Shown here: positions 41,755 to 50,226 of the stretch, piece by piece
How positions within the stretch are numbered: position 1 is the first letter of the stretch
Layout of the letters: the number at the start of each line of letters is the position of its first letter
From: RBG-13-68-16 sp041494245
GTDB taxonomy: Bacteria; Acidobacteriota; Thermoanaerobaculia; Thermoanaerobaculales; Thermoanaerobaculaceae
Direction of reading: 5' to 3'
Assembly (NCBI GenBank): GCA_041494245.1
Contig: JBGQAK010000005.1
Span: 167,251 to 231,250 of the forward strand
DNA length: 64,000 nucleotides
The notes under the pieces: generated by a model
The model's database searches: none
Told to the model about the DNA's origin: nothing
Seen by the model: the letters and a program-made list of their open reading frames with translations, nothing else
Made by a program: the position numbers and the translations under genes

Positions 41755-44700
41755 GTGATCGCGAGCCGCGCAATCGCAACAGGCATGGCGCTGGCGATTG
41801 CGTTGCTGAGCTCGTGGGCCCGCGCACAGGCGCCGTCGAACCGGGCGCCGGTGTTCATCAACGCTCGCGGCGACACGCTGTACGAGGGAGACAGGCAGTT
41901 CCGGTTCCTGTCGTTCAACGTCCCGAACCTCCACTACGTCGAGGACGACATGCGCTTCGCGCAGGCGATGCCCTTCCGGTGGCCAGACGAGTACGAGATC
42001 GACGATGCGCTGGAATCGATTCGGCAGATCGGCGGGCTGGTCGCGCGGACGTACGCGCTCTCGGTCCGGAAAGCCGGCGATCCCGAAGGGATGCCGCGCC
42101 ACGTGCTGGGACCGGGGAAGTTCAACGACGACGGATTCGCCGTCCTGGACCTGGTGCTGGACCTGGCACGTAGGAGGGGTGTTCACCTGATCATCCCCTT
42201 GGTCGACAACTGGAGCTGGTGGGGCGGGGTAGGGGAGTACGCCGCGTTCCGCGGCAAGGGGCGTGAAGCGTTCTGGTCGGACCCGCAACTCATCGCTGAC
42301 TTCAAGGAGACCGTACGGTTCGTACTCACCCGGGTCAACACGCGCACAGGCGTGATGTACCGGGACGACCCGACGATCCTGGCGTGGGAGACCGGAAACG
42401 AGCTGCAGTGCCCACACGAATGGACGCGGCAGATCGCCACGTACCTGAAGGAGCTTGACCGCAACCACCTGGTGCTGGACGGCAGGCAGGCGGAGGTGCT
42501 GGACCGCGATTCGATCGAGGACACAGCGATCGATCTGCTGCAGACCCACCACTACGAGAAGGACCCTCGGGAGATGATCGCTCACGTCCGCAGGAGCGCC
42601 GCGATGGCGCGGGGCCGCAAGCCGTACCACGTCGGTGAGTTCGGTTTCCTGACCACGGCGGGGATGACGGCGGTGATGGACGCCATCGTCGAGGAGGGGA
42701 TTGCCGGAGGGTTGGTGTGGTCGCTGCGCAGCCACGATCGGGACGGCGGGTTCTACTGGCACCACGAGCCCCACGGCGGCGACCTGTTCAAGGCGTACCA
42801 CTGGCCGGGTTTCGCCAGCGGCGAGGCGTACGACGAGGCTCGGCTGATGCGCGAGGTGCGGCGGCGGGCGTTCGCGATTCGCGGCATCCCCGAGCCGGAT
42901 CGAGACGCTCCCGCTCCACCCCGCGTGACCGAGGTCACCGCGGGCGGGCTGGTGACCTGGCGCGGGTCGGCGGGCGCGAGGGAGTACGACGTCGAGCGGA
43001 GAGATTCGCCGGGCGCAGCGTGGCGCACGATCGCGCATGGAGTGTCCGACGCGGCGGTGCAGTACCGGCCCCTGTTCTGCGACGAGATGGTGACGCCCGG
43101 GCGGCAGTACTGGTATCGGGTGGTCGCGCGCAACCAGGCCGGAGCGTCGGTGCCATCCGAGGCGTTCGGGCCCGTTACGGTGACTCGCCGGACGCTGGTC
43201 GACGAGCTGGCAAACGACGCGCGGACGTTCTTGAAACAGGGCAGACTGGAGTTTCGCGGCGACGGGGCGCGCAGGTTCAAGGAGGACGCTCACGGTGTCG
43301 AGGGCGACACAGACGCGGCAGTGGTCTACCGGACGGACGGACCGCTGACCGGCGGGCGCGTGTACGCCTTCGCGGAGAGAGCCGGCAATGACCTGGCATT
43401 CGCGGTGTCGCGGAACGGGACCGAGTTCCAGGCGTTCGAGCCGCGCGTGCAGGCGCTTGCCGCGGGTGACTCGGCGACGTACGGGTACTGGCTGCCGATC
43501 GTGTACCGGCTGGAACGGCTGTTGGAGGGCACGCGATTTCTGCGGATCGGGCTCCGCCGCGGCCTGCGGATCGCGCGTGTGGAGCTCGACTACGGGGAGG
43601 AAAGGGCCATGGACGCGGTGGCACTTCGACAGGCGATCGAGGGCGAGTTGCGGTCAAACCTGCTCCCGTTCTGGCGGGAGAAGAGCCTCGATCACGTCCG
43701 GGGCGGCTTCATCGCGGAGATGGCCAACGACGGGACCGTACGTGGCGACGCGGCAAAGGGCCTGGTGCTCAACGCCCGCCTGTTGTGGACGTTTGCGGCG
43801 CTGTACCGGCAGCTCGGGGACCCGCTTGACCTCGAGCTGGCGCGCCGGGCGCACGAGTACCTGGAGGCGAAGTTCCGCGATCGCGAACATGGGGGGTACG
43901 TGTGGCGGGTGGACCCCGATGGCCGGGTGCTGGACCGTTCGAAGAAGGTGTATGGCGAGGCGTTCTGCATCTACGCGTTGAGCGAGTACTACCTGGCAAG
44001 CGGGGAGCAGGGAGCGTTGGAGGCGGCGCGGCAGCTGTACGAGCTCGTTGAACGGCACGCCCGCGATCAGCGGTACGGTGGGTACATCGAGTCGCGCGCC
44101 CCGGACTGGTCGGCGACAAACAAGCTGCGGCTGTCCGACGGGGACATGAACGCACCAAAGTCGATGAACACTCACCTTCACCTCCTGGAGGCGTACACCA
44201 ACCTGTACCGAGCGTGGCCGGATGCGGGGCTCGCGGCACGGCTGAGGGAACTGGTCGACCTGTTCGGGCGCCACATCCTCGAGAGAGGAAGCCGGCCCGG
44301 TAGCGGCCACCTCCGCCACTTCTTCGATGAGCGCTGGAACGTGTGCTCGGACACCTACACCTACGGCCACGACATCGAGGCCTCGTGGCTGCTCGACGAG
44401 GCTGCCGACGTGCTCGCCGATGAGCGGCTGGCGGCCGAGGTGCGTCAATGGGGGATGGAGATCGCCCGGGCGGTGCTGGGTGAAGCGCTCGGTGCCGACG
44501 GCGGCCTTGAATACGAGGGGCGCGGCGGGCACGTGATCGATTCCCGCCGCGACTGGTGGTGTCAAGCCGAGGCGGTGGTCGGGTTCTGGCACGCGTTCGC
44601 CCTGATGGGCGAGGAACGGTTTTCCGAGGCGGCTGCTCGCGTGTGGGCGTTCATCGGCCGGCGCGTCGTGGATCGGGTCAACGGCGACTGGTTCTGGCGG

Positions 44701-44832
44701 GTGCGGGCGGACGGTTCGGTGGATCCCGTGCAGCCGAAGGTCTCGGAGTGGAAGTGTCCGTATCACAGCGTGCGGATGTGCCTGGAAATGATGCGGCGTC
44801 TCGGGAAGGCCGCGAACGGGACGGGACGATGA
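41755..44832 (+). CDS. Secreted fusion: GH5-like mannanase + FN3 + cellobiose/mannobiose 2-epimerase
   Basis: Protein of 1025 residues. 1-25 is a signal peptide; about 30-375 a GH5-type barrel with acid/base Glu216 (AWETGNELQCP) and nucleophile Glu295 (YHVGEFGF); about 387-478 an FN3-like domain; about 480-612 a beta-sandwich that may bind carbohydrate; 619-1025 a complete AGE-superfamily 2-epimerase with active-site His in NTHLHLLEAYTNLY, YGHDIEASWLL (872) and KCPYHSVRMCLEM (1004). The GTG start follows AAGGAG. The epimerase part starts with Met619 and has its own ribosome binding site. It would cut mannan and turn mannobiose into mannosylglucose. It overlaps GH130 by 4 bases. GH5 subfamily and exact sugar are inferred. 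Confidence 0.85.
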   Translation: MIASRAIATGMALAIALLSSWARAQAPSNRAPVFINARGDTLYEGDRQFRFLSFNVPNLHYVEDDMRFAQAMPFRWPDEYEIDDALESIRQIGGLVARTYALSVRKAGDPEGMPRHVLGPGKFNDDGFAVLDLVLDLARRRGVHLIIPLVDNWSWWGGVGEYAAFRGKGREAFWSDPQLIADFKETVRFVLTRVNTRTGVMYRDDPTILAWETGNELQCPHEWTRQIATYLKELDRNHLVLDGRQAEVLDRDSIEDTAIDLLQTHHYEKDPREMIAHVRRSAAMARGRKPYHVGEFGFLTTAGMTAVMDAIVEEGIAGGLVWSLRSHDRDGGFYWHHEPHGGDLFKAYHWPGFASGEAYDEARLMREVRRRAFAIRGIPEPDRDAPAPPRVTEVTAGGLVTWRGSAGAREYDVERRDSPGAAWRTIAHGVSDAAVQYRPLFCDEMVTPGRQYWYRVVARNQAGASVPSEAFGPVTVTRRTLVDELANDARTFLKQGRLEFRGDGARRFKEDAHGVEGDTDAAVVYRTDGPLTGGRVYAFAERAGNDLAFAVSRNGTEFQAFEPRVQALAAGDSATYGYWLPIVYRLERLLEGTRFLRIGLRRGLRIARVELDYGEERAMDAVALRQAIEGELRSNLLPFWREKSLDHVRGGFIAEMANDGTVRGDAAKGLVLNARLLWTFAALYRQLGDPLDLELARRAHEYLEAKFRDREHGGYVWRVDPDGRVLDRSKKVYGEAFCIYALSEYYLASGEQGALEAARQLYELVERHARDQRYGGYIESRAPDWSATNKLRLSDGDMNAPKSMNTHLHLLEAYTNLYRAWPDAGLAARLRELVDLFGRHILERGSRPGSGHLRHFFDERWNVCSDTYTYGHDIEASWLLDEAADVLADERLAAEVRQWGMEIARAVLGEALGADGGLEYEGRGGHVIDSRRDWWCQAEAVVGFWHAFALMGEERFSEAAARVWAFIGRRVVDRVNGDWFWRVRADGSVDPVQPKVSEWKCPYHSVRMCLEMMRRLGKAANGTGR
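43594..43611 (+). promoter_or_regulatory. Internal ribosome binding site and ATG for the epimerase domain
   Basis: GGGGAGG (43594-43600) lies 8 bases before an in-frame ATG at 43609, exactly where the epimerase domain begins (Met619). Initiation here would give a 407-residue protein without a signal peptide, the usual length of free cellobiose 2-epimerases. An internal start this well placed is unlikely to be chance, but use of it is inferred. Confidence 0.6.
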
Positions 44833-46013
44833 GGAAGACGGATTTCGAGAGGCGGAAGCGGCAGTTGTTCGACGACTACGAGCGGCTCGTCGCACAGCAC
44901 AACGAGCAGGAGGAGACGACCAACGGTGTGGTGCAGCGGTGGAAACACCCTGTACTGACGGCCGCGCACGCTCCGGTGTTCTGGCGCTACGACCTGGATC
45001 CGGGGACGAACCCGCACCTGATGGAACGGCTCGGCGTCAACTCGGTGTTCAACCCGGCTGCGATCTTCCTGGACGGAAGGTTCTTGCTGGTGGCGCGGGT
45101 GGAGGGGGTGGATCGCAAGAGCTTCTTCGCGGTGGCCGAGAGCTCGAGCGGCGTGGACGGTTTCCGCTTCTGGGACTACCCGGTGGTGATGCCGCCCAGC
45201 GACGACCCCGACGTGAACGTGTACGACATGCGCCTGGTGAGGCATGAGGACGGGCACGTCTACGGGCTCTTCTGCACGGAGCGGAAGGATCCTGCCGCGC
45301 GGCGCGGGGACCTTTCAGCAGCGGTGGCGCAGTGCGGGATCGCACGGACGCGCGACTTCAAGACGTGGGAACGCCTGCCGGACCTGAAAACCCGCTCGCC
45401 GCAGCAACGCAACGTGGTCCTGCACCCCGAGCTCGTGAACGGCAAGTACGCGTTCTACACGCGGCCGCAGGACGGGTTCATCGAGGCGGGTTCGGGTGGC
45501 GGGATCGGCTGGGGGCTCTCCGACAGCATCGAGAACGCGGAGATCGGGGAGGAAACCATCGTCCACGACCGGAGGTACCACACGGTCGCGGAGGTCAAGA
45601 ACGGCCAGGGCCCGGCGCCGATCAAGACACCGCACGGGTGGCTGCACGTTGCGCACGGGGTGCGCGGTACGGCGTCGGGCCTGCGCTACGTGCTATACGC
45701 TTTCATGACCGCGCTGGATGAGCCGTGGCGAGTGACCTACGAGCCCGGCGGGTACCTCCTGGCGCCTCGTGGGGAGGAGTACGTCGGGGACGTGATGAAC
45801 GTGATGTTTTCGAACGGTTGGATCGCACTGGCTAACGGCGATCTCTACCTGTACTACGGCTCGAGCGACACCCGCTGCCACGTCGCGACCACTACGGTGG
45901 AACGGCTGGTGGATTACTGCCGCAACACGCCGCCCGACCCGCTGCACTCGGCGGCCTGCGTCCGGCAGCGGATCGACCTGATCGAGAGGAACATGAGGAT
46001 TATCCATCGGTGA
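44829..46013 (+). CDS. GH130 4-O-beta-D-mannosyl-D-glucose phosphorylase
   Basis: Protein of 394 residues of glycoside hydrolase family 130, subfamily 1 type. It would split mannosylglucose with phosphate into mannose 1-phosphate and glucose. Typical segments are NSVFNPAAIFLDGRFLLVAR, RVEGVDRKSFFAVAES, the catalytic Asp133 in NVYDMRLVRHEDG, RSPQQRNVVLHPE and AHGVRGTASGLRY. No signal peptide, so cytoplasmic. The ATGA overlap with the epimerase gene couples their translation, matching the known mannobiose pathway in which epimerase product feeds this enzyme. Confidence 0.9.
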   Translation: MRKTDFERRKRQLFDDYERLVAQHNEQEETTNGVVQRWKHPVLTAAHAPVFWRYDLDPGTNPHLMERLGVNSVFNPAAIFLDGRFLLVARVEGVDRKSFFAVAESSSGVDGFRFWDYPVVMPPSDDPDVNVYDMRLVRHEDGHVYGLFCTERKDPAARRGDLSAAVAQCGIARTRDFKTWERLPDLKTRSPQQRNVVLHPELVNGKYAFYTRPQDGFIEAGSGGGIGWGLSDSIENAEIGEETIVHDRRYHTVAEVKNGQGPAPIKTPHGWLHVAHGVRGTASGLRYVLYAFMTALDEPWRVTYEPGGYLLAPRGEEYVGDVMNVMFSNGWIALANGDLYLYYGSSDTRCHVATTTVERLVDYCRNTPPDPLHSAACVRQRIDLIERNMRIIHR

Positions 46014-46071
46014 GGCTCAAATCCCGTGCCCAGGGTAGGCACCCGACCACATTTCGCGGGGAGGTGAACGC

Positions 46072-47292
46072 ATGAGATGGCTGATCGTGGTGATCGCTCT
46101 CGCGGCCTCGGTGAGTGCGCACGCCCAGAAGTTCGAGGGGCTTGCGGCCACTCCCCCGATGGGCTGGAACAGCTGGAACCGGTTCGCCTGCACGGTCGAT
46201 GAGAAGCTGATCCGTGAAACGGCCGATGCCATGGTCTCCTCGGGGATGAAGAAGGCCGGGTATCAGTACGTCAACCTTGACGACTGCTGGCAAGGGGAGC
46301 GCGAGGATCTCGGGCTCATCCGTCCCGATTCGAAACGCTTCCCTTCCGGGATGAAGGCGCTGGCCGAGTACGTGCACTCGAAGGGCCTGAAGCTCGGCAT
46401 CTACTCCGACGCCGGCTCGAAGACCTGCGCTGGCCTGCCCGGCAGCCGCGGGCACGAGTACCAGGACGCACTGACCTTCGCCCGGTGGGGAATCGATTAT
46501 CTCAAGTACGACTGGTGCGATACGCAGGGGCTTAGCGCCGAAGCGGCCTACACGACGATGCGGGACGCGCTCTTCGCCGCGGGCCGACCGGTCGTGCTCA
46601 GTATCTGCGAGTGGGGAGACAACCAGCCGTGGAAGTGGGGAAAAGCGATCGGCCACCTCTGGCGAACGACCGGTGACATCCATCACTGCTGGGATTGCGA
46701 GGTCGGTCACGGGAACTGGTCTTCGTGGGGGATCCTGCGCATCCTGGCCAAGCAGGAGGGGCTCCGGATCCATGCGGGACCGGGTCACTGGAACGATCCC
46801 GACATGTTGGAGGTCGGCAACGGCATGACCCCGTCCGAGGATCGCGCCCACTTTTCAATGTGGAGCATGCTCGCGGCGCCTCTGATCGCAGGCAACGACC
46901 TCCGGGACATGTCGGAAGCGACCGTGCTGATCTTAACCAACGAGGAGGTCATCGCGGTCGATCAGGACCCGTTGGGTGTCCAGGGGTTCAGATACCTCGA
47001 CGAGGACGGCCTCGAGATCTGGTTCAAACCCCTGGTCGGAGGAGACTGGGCGATGTGCGTGCTGAACCGGGGCGGCGCATCACGGCCACTGCGGTTCGAC
47101 TGGGGCAAGGAGGCGGTCGTTGATGACTTCTCGGGGAGAGGGGCCAACTTCGACACGACGGTGTACCGCATCCGGGATCTTTGGACGAAGCGCGAGATGG
47201 GCTCGACGAGGGAGATTCTAGCGGCGGACGTTCCCGGGCACGACGTGTTGATGGTCCGGCTGAAGAAGGCCACGGGGGAGGCTCGGCCGTGA
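46072..47292 (+). CDS. GH27 alpha-galactosidase, secreted
   Basis: Protein of 406 residues with signal peptide MRWLIVVIALAASVSAHA. Clear GH27 features: TPPMGWNSWNRFACTVDE, YQYVNLDDCWQ, nucleophile Asp147 in YLKYDWCD, acid/base Asp202 in WRTTGDIHHCW, and HWNDPDMLEVGNG. It removes alpha-1,6-galactose side groups, as on galactomannan. GGGGAGG precedes the ATG. Its stop overlaps the esterase start (GTGA). Confidence 0.92.
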   Translation: MRWLIVVIALAASVSAHAQKFEGLAATPPMGWNSWNRFACTVDEKLIRETADAMVSSGMKKAGYQYVNLDDCWQGEREDLGLIRPDSKRFPSGMKALAEYVHSKGLKLGIYSDAGSKTCAGLPGSRGHEYQDALTFARWGIDYLKYDWCDTQGLSAEAAYTTMRDALFAAGRPVVLSICEWGDNQPWKWGKAIGHLWRTTGDIHHCWDCEVGHGNWSSWGILRILAKQEGLRIHAGPGHWNDPDMLEVGNGMTPSEDRAHFSMWSMLAAPLIAGNDLRDMSEATVLILTNEEVIAVDQDPLGVQGFRYLDEDGLEIWFKPLVGGDWAMCVLNRGGASRPLRFDWGKEAVVDDFSGRGANFDTTVYRIRDLWTKREMGSTREILAADVPGHDVLMVRLKKATGEARP

Positions 47293-49229
47293 GCACTCGG
47301 CCCCTGGTTGCCGCCTTGCTTCTGACTGCTCTTCCGGCAACGGCCCGGATCTCGTACCCCGCGGAGCTCCGCGTCATCGGCCCGGTCGGCGACCACATGG
47401 TGATCCAGCGCGGCGCGAAGGTACCGATCTGGGGCTCGGCAAAGCCGGGTTCGCCGGTCGTGGTTACGTTGGGTGACCGGACCTACGCTGCCCGGGCTGA
47501 CGCCGGTGGAGGCTGGAGGGTCACGCTCCAGCCGATGAAGGCCGGCCCACCCCGGGAGCTGACGATCGAGGGCGAGGGGGAACGCCTTCAATTTCGGGAC
47601 GTCGCCGTTGGCGACGTTTGGGTGTGCTCGGGGCAGTCCAACATGGAGTGGCTCGTCGCGGATTCTCTGGATGCGTCGAGGGAGATCGCCGCGGCTCGTG
47701 ATCCGATGATCCGGCACTTCAAGGTGCCCCGCTCGTGGGCCGCAGCGCCCGAGGGATCTCTCGCAGGAGGAAGTTGGGAACCGGCCGATGCCGCCCATGT
47801 CGGGAGCTTCACCGCCGTCGGCTACTTCTTCGCCCGCGAGCTCCGGCGGCACGTCAAAGTTCCCGTGGGCCTGATCAACATCAGTTGGGGCGGCAGCCGG
47901 ATCGAACCGTGGATGAGCGCGTCATCGCTGGGGCTCGGCGCCGATCGCGTGGGGGCGATCCTTGCCGAAGAACGGGTGTACGAGAAGGAGGTGCTGGAGA
48001 GGATTCGCGCCCGAGCCGGGGTTCTTCCCGATCGGGACGAGGGGCTCGTGGAAGGGCGCGCCCTCTGGGCCGACCCCGAGCTCGATGACTCGACGTGGGA
48101 TGCCCTGAGCGTGCCGTCGCGCTGGGAGGAGGCCGGCTTCGATGGCATGGACAGCATCGCATGGTATCGGACCTCGTTCGAGCTCACGCCCGCCGAGGCG
48201 CGGGCGGGGCTCCGCCTCGGCCTCGGGAACATCGACGACTCCGACATCTCCTGGGTGAACGGGCACGAGGTAGGGCGCACGACGCTGGCGTGGAACCGGG
48301 CAAGGGTGTACGAGGTGCCGCCGGCGTTTCTCCGCCCGGGGGGCAACGTGGTCGCCGTGCGGGTCGAGGACACGGGCGGAGGGGGCGGCATCTGGGGAGA
48401 CCCCGGCCTTCTGTACGTCGAGGTTCCAGGGCAGAGGCGCTCGCTCGTCGGAACGTGGAGGTTCAAGCTCGGCGTCGTCACGGTGAACATGGACTTCCAC
48501 AAGAACCAGGTACCGACGGTGCTCTACAACAAGATGGTGTATCCGCTCCTGCCATATCCCATCAGGGGGGTCCTCTGGTACCAGGGTGAGTCCAACACCG
48601 CCCCTGAGGACGCCCTCGCCTACCGCAGGCTCTTTTGCGCCCTGATCGAGGACTGGCGCGCCGGGTGGGGTCTCGGTCATGTTCCCTTCCTCTTTGTCCA
48701 GCTTCCCAACTATCGCCCGACGGCGGCCGAGCCCTCCGACGGCAGCTGGGCACTGTTGCGGGAGTCGCAGTCGACGGCGTTGGCACTACCCATGACGGCT
48801 CAGGCGGTGACGATCGACATCGGTGAAGCGAACGACATCCACCCGCGGAACAAGCAGGAGGTGGGACGGCGCCTCGCCCTCGCCGCCAGGAGCGTGGCCT
48901 ACGGCGAGGATGTCGTCTTTTCGGGGCCGGTGTACAAGCGACACGAGGTGCATCACGGGCAGGTGGTGGTCGAGTTCTCTCACGTGGGCCGCGGGCTCGT
49001 GGCGAAGGGTGAGGCGGCGGGGCGCCTGACCGGCTTCACCATCGCCGGGGCTGACCGGTGCTTCCTCCCGGCCCACGCCGAGATTCGTGGACGGCGGATC
49101 GTCGTGTGGAACGATCTCGTGCCCGATCCGGTTGCGGTTCGCTACGCCTGGGCGGACAACCCCGAGGGCGCAAACGTGTTCAACGTCGAAGGCCTCCCCG
49201 CGTCGCCGTTCCGCACGGATTCCTGGTAG
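47289..49229 (+). CDS. SGNH-type carbohydrate acetylesterase (sialate O-acetylesterase family)
   Basis: Protein of 646 residues with a short signal (LVAALLLTALPATA). The SGNH hydrolase domain is split by an inserted beta-sandwich (about 240-390), the usual plan of this family. Catalytic Ser117 is in WVCSGQSNMEW, the Gly/Asn blocks in ISWGGSRIEPW and WYQGESNTA, and Asp516/His518 in EANDIHPRNK. Next to GH27 and GH130 it most likely removes O-acetyl groups from mannan; action on sialic acid is less likely here. The GTG start overlaps the GH27 stop. Confidence 0.85.
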   Translation: MSTRPLVAALLLTALPATARISYPAELRVIGPVGDHMVIQRGAKVPIWGSAKPGSPVVVTLGDRTYAARADAGGGWRVTLQPMKAGPPRELTIEGEGERLQFRDVAVGDVWVCSGQSNMEWLVADSLDASREIAAARDPMIRHFKVPRSWAAAPEGSLAGGSWEPADAAHVGSFTAVGYFFARELRRHVKVPVGLINISWGGSRIEPWMSASSLGLGADRVGAILAEERVYEKEVLERIRARAGVLPDRDEGLVEGRALWADPELDDSTWDALSVPSRWEEAGFDGMDSIAWYRTSFELTPAEARAGLRLGLGNIDDSDISWVNGHEVGRTTLAWNRARVYEVPPAFLRPGGNVVAVRVEDTGGGGGIWGDPGLLYVEVPGQRRSLVGTWRFKLGVVTVNMDFHKNQVPTVLYNKMVYPLLPYPIRGVLWYQGESNTAPEDALAYRRLFCALIEDWRAGWGLGHVPFLFVQLPNYRPTAAEPSDGSWALLRESQSTALALPMTAQAVTIDIGEANDIHPRNKQEVGRRLALAARSVAYGEDVVFSGPVYKRHEVHHGQVVVEFSHVGRGLVAKGEAAGRLTGFTIAGADRCFLPAHAEIRGRRIVVWNDLVPDPVAVRYAWADNPEGANVFNVEGLPASPFRTDSW

Positions 49230-49277
49230 GTGCAGCACTGGCGCTGCCCGCAGGAAGAGCAGTGAACGGAGGTTGAC

Positions 49278-50225
49278 ATGAGCAGCATCAGCAGAGGCGT
49301 TCTCAAGTGGATCGCTCTCACCGCCATCCTGTTCGTCGCGTTCTCACTCGCCGCCGTGATCTCGGGCGTGGCCGGGCCGCAGCCGTCCCCGCCGGCTGGG
49401 GTAGCGGGCGGCACGGCGGGCGGAGCGCCGGCGGCCGATTCTGGACCCGCGGCCGGCGTCCTGAGCCTGCTGCTCATGTGCGCGCTGGTGTCGGGCGCCT
49501 TCTCCTGGGCGATCGAGAGATCGACCGCATGGGGCCTACGCTTGGTGCTCGCGCTGTTCATGGCCTACTTCGGGTTGGGGACGTTCTTGCCGCAGATCGA
49601 GTCGGCGCTCTTCCTGCCGCGCCACCTGCCACCCGGATTGGTGACGCGTTTGTTCGTGATGGGTGCCATGACGGCCGTCGTCTTCGCTCCTGCGGCGGTT
49701 CTGATCTGGGGGCGGCACAGACCACCCACCGCGACGACGCCCGATGTCGCCCGGCTGCGGTTGCCGGCTCGAAGCGTGCTCGTGCGCACCGCCCTCCTGG
49801 CCGGGGCGTACGTAGCGGTCTACCTCCTTGCGGGCTACTTCATCGCGTTTCGTAACCCGGAGGTCCTGGCGTATTACAGCGACACGGATCCCGGGAGCTT
49901 CGCCGCCCAGGTCTCGAAGATCTGGGCGGGAGCGCCCTGGTTTTTCGGGTTCCAGTTCGCGAGGGGAGTCCTCTGGGTGGTGTTCGTGCTGCCTCTGATC
50001 GTCTGGTTTCGCGGGGCCCGCCTGGAGTCGGCGCTTCTGACGGCCTGTCTCTTCACAGTTTGGGTGGTCATGCTGCTGGCGCCGAACCCCTACATGCCGG
50101 CAGCGGTGCGCATAACGCACCTGGTGGAGATCACCTGTTCGAACCTCCTCTTCGGCGCCCTGGTCGGCGCTGTGTTGGCTCGGAACACCGCTGCGGGTCG
50201 CACTCGGCTCACCGGCACCGCGTAG
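49278..50225 (+). CDS. Polytopic membrane protein of unknown function
   Basis: Protein of 315 residues with about seven membrane helices (roughly 10-32, 58-80, 86-104, 121-143, 168-190, 230-250, 258-300). A Pro/Gly/Ala-rich loop follows the first helix. No family recognised. GGAGGTTGAC precedes the ATG 48 bases after the esterase, so it is probably the last gene of the operon. It converges with the second SSS gene with a 1-base gap. Confidence 0.65.
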   Translation: MSSISRGVLKWIALTAILFVAFSLAAVISGVAGPQPSPPAGVAGGTAGGAPAADSGPAAGVLSLLLMCALVSGAFSWAIERSTAWGLRLVLALFMAYFGLGTFLPQIESALFLPRHLPPGLVTRLFVMGAMTAVVFAPAAVLIWGRHRPPTATTPDVARLRLPARSVLVRTALLAGAYVAVYLLAGYFIAFRNPEVLAYYSDTDPGSFAAQVSKIWAGAPWFFGFQFARGVLWVVFVLPLIVWFRGARLESALLTACLFTVWVVMLLAPNPYMPAAVRITHLVEITCSNLLFGALVGAVLARNTAAGRTRLTGTA

Positions 50226-50226
50226 G

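Noticed and set aside
47289..49229. Sialic-acid utilisation as the role of the SGNH esterase
   Set aside because: No sialidase, NanA or related gene nearby; the neighbours are mannan enzymes, so mannan deacetylation fits better.
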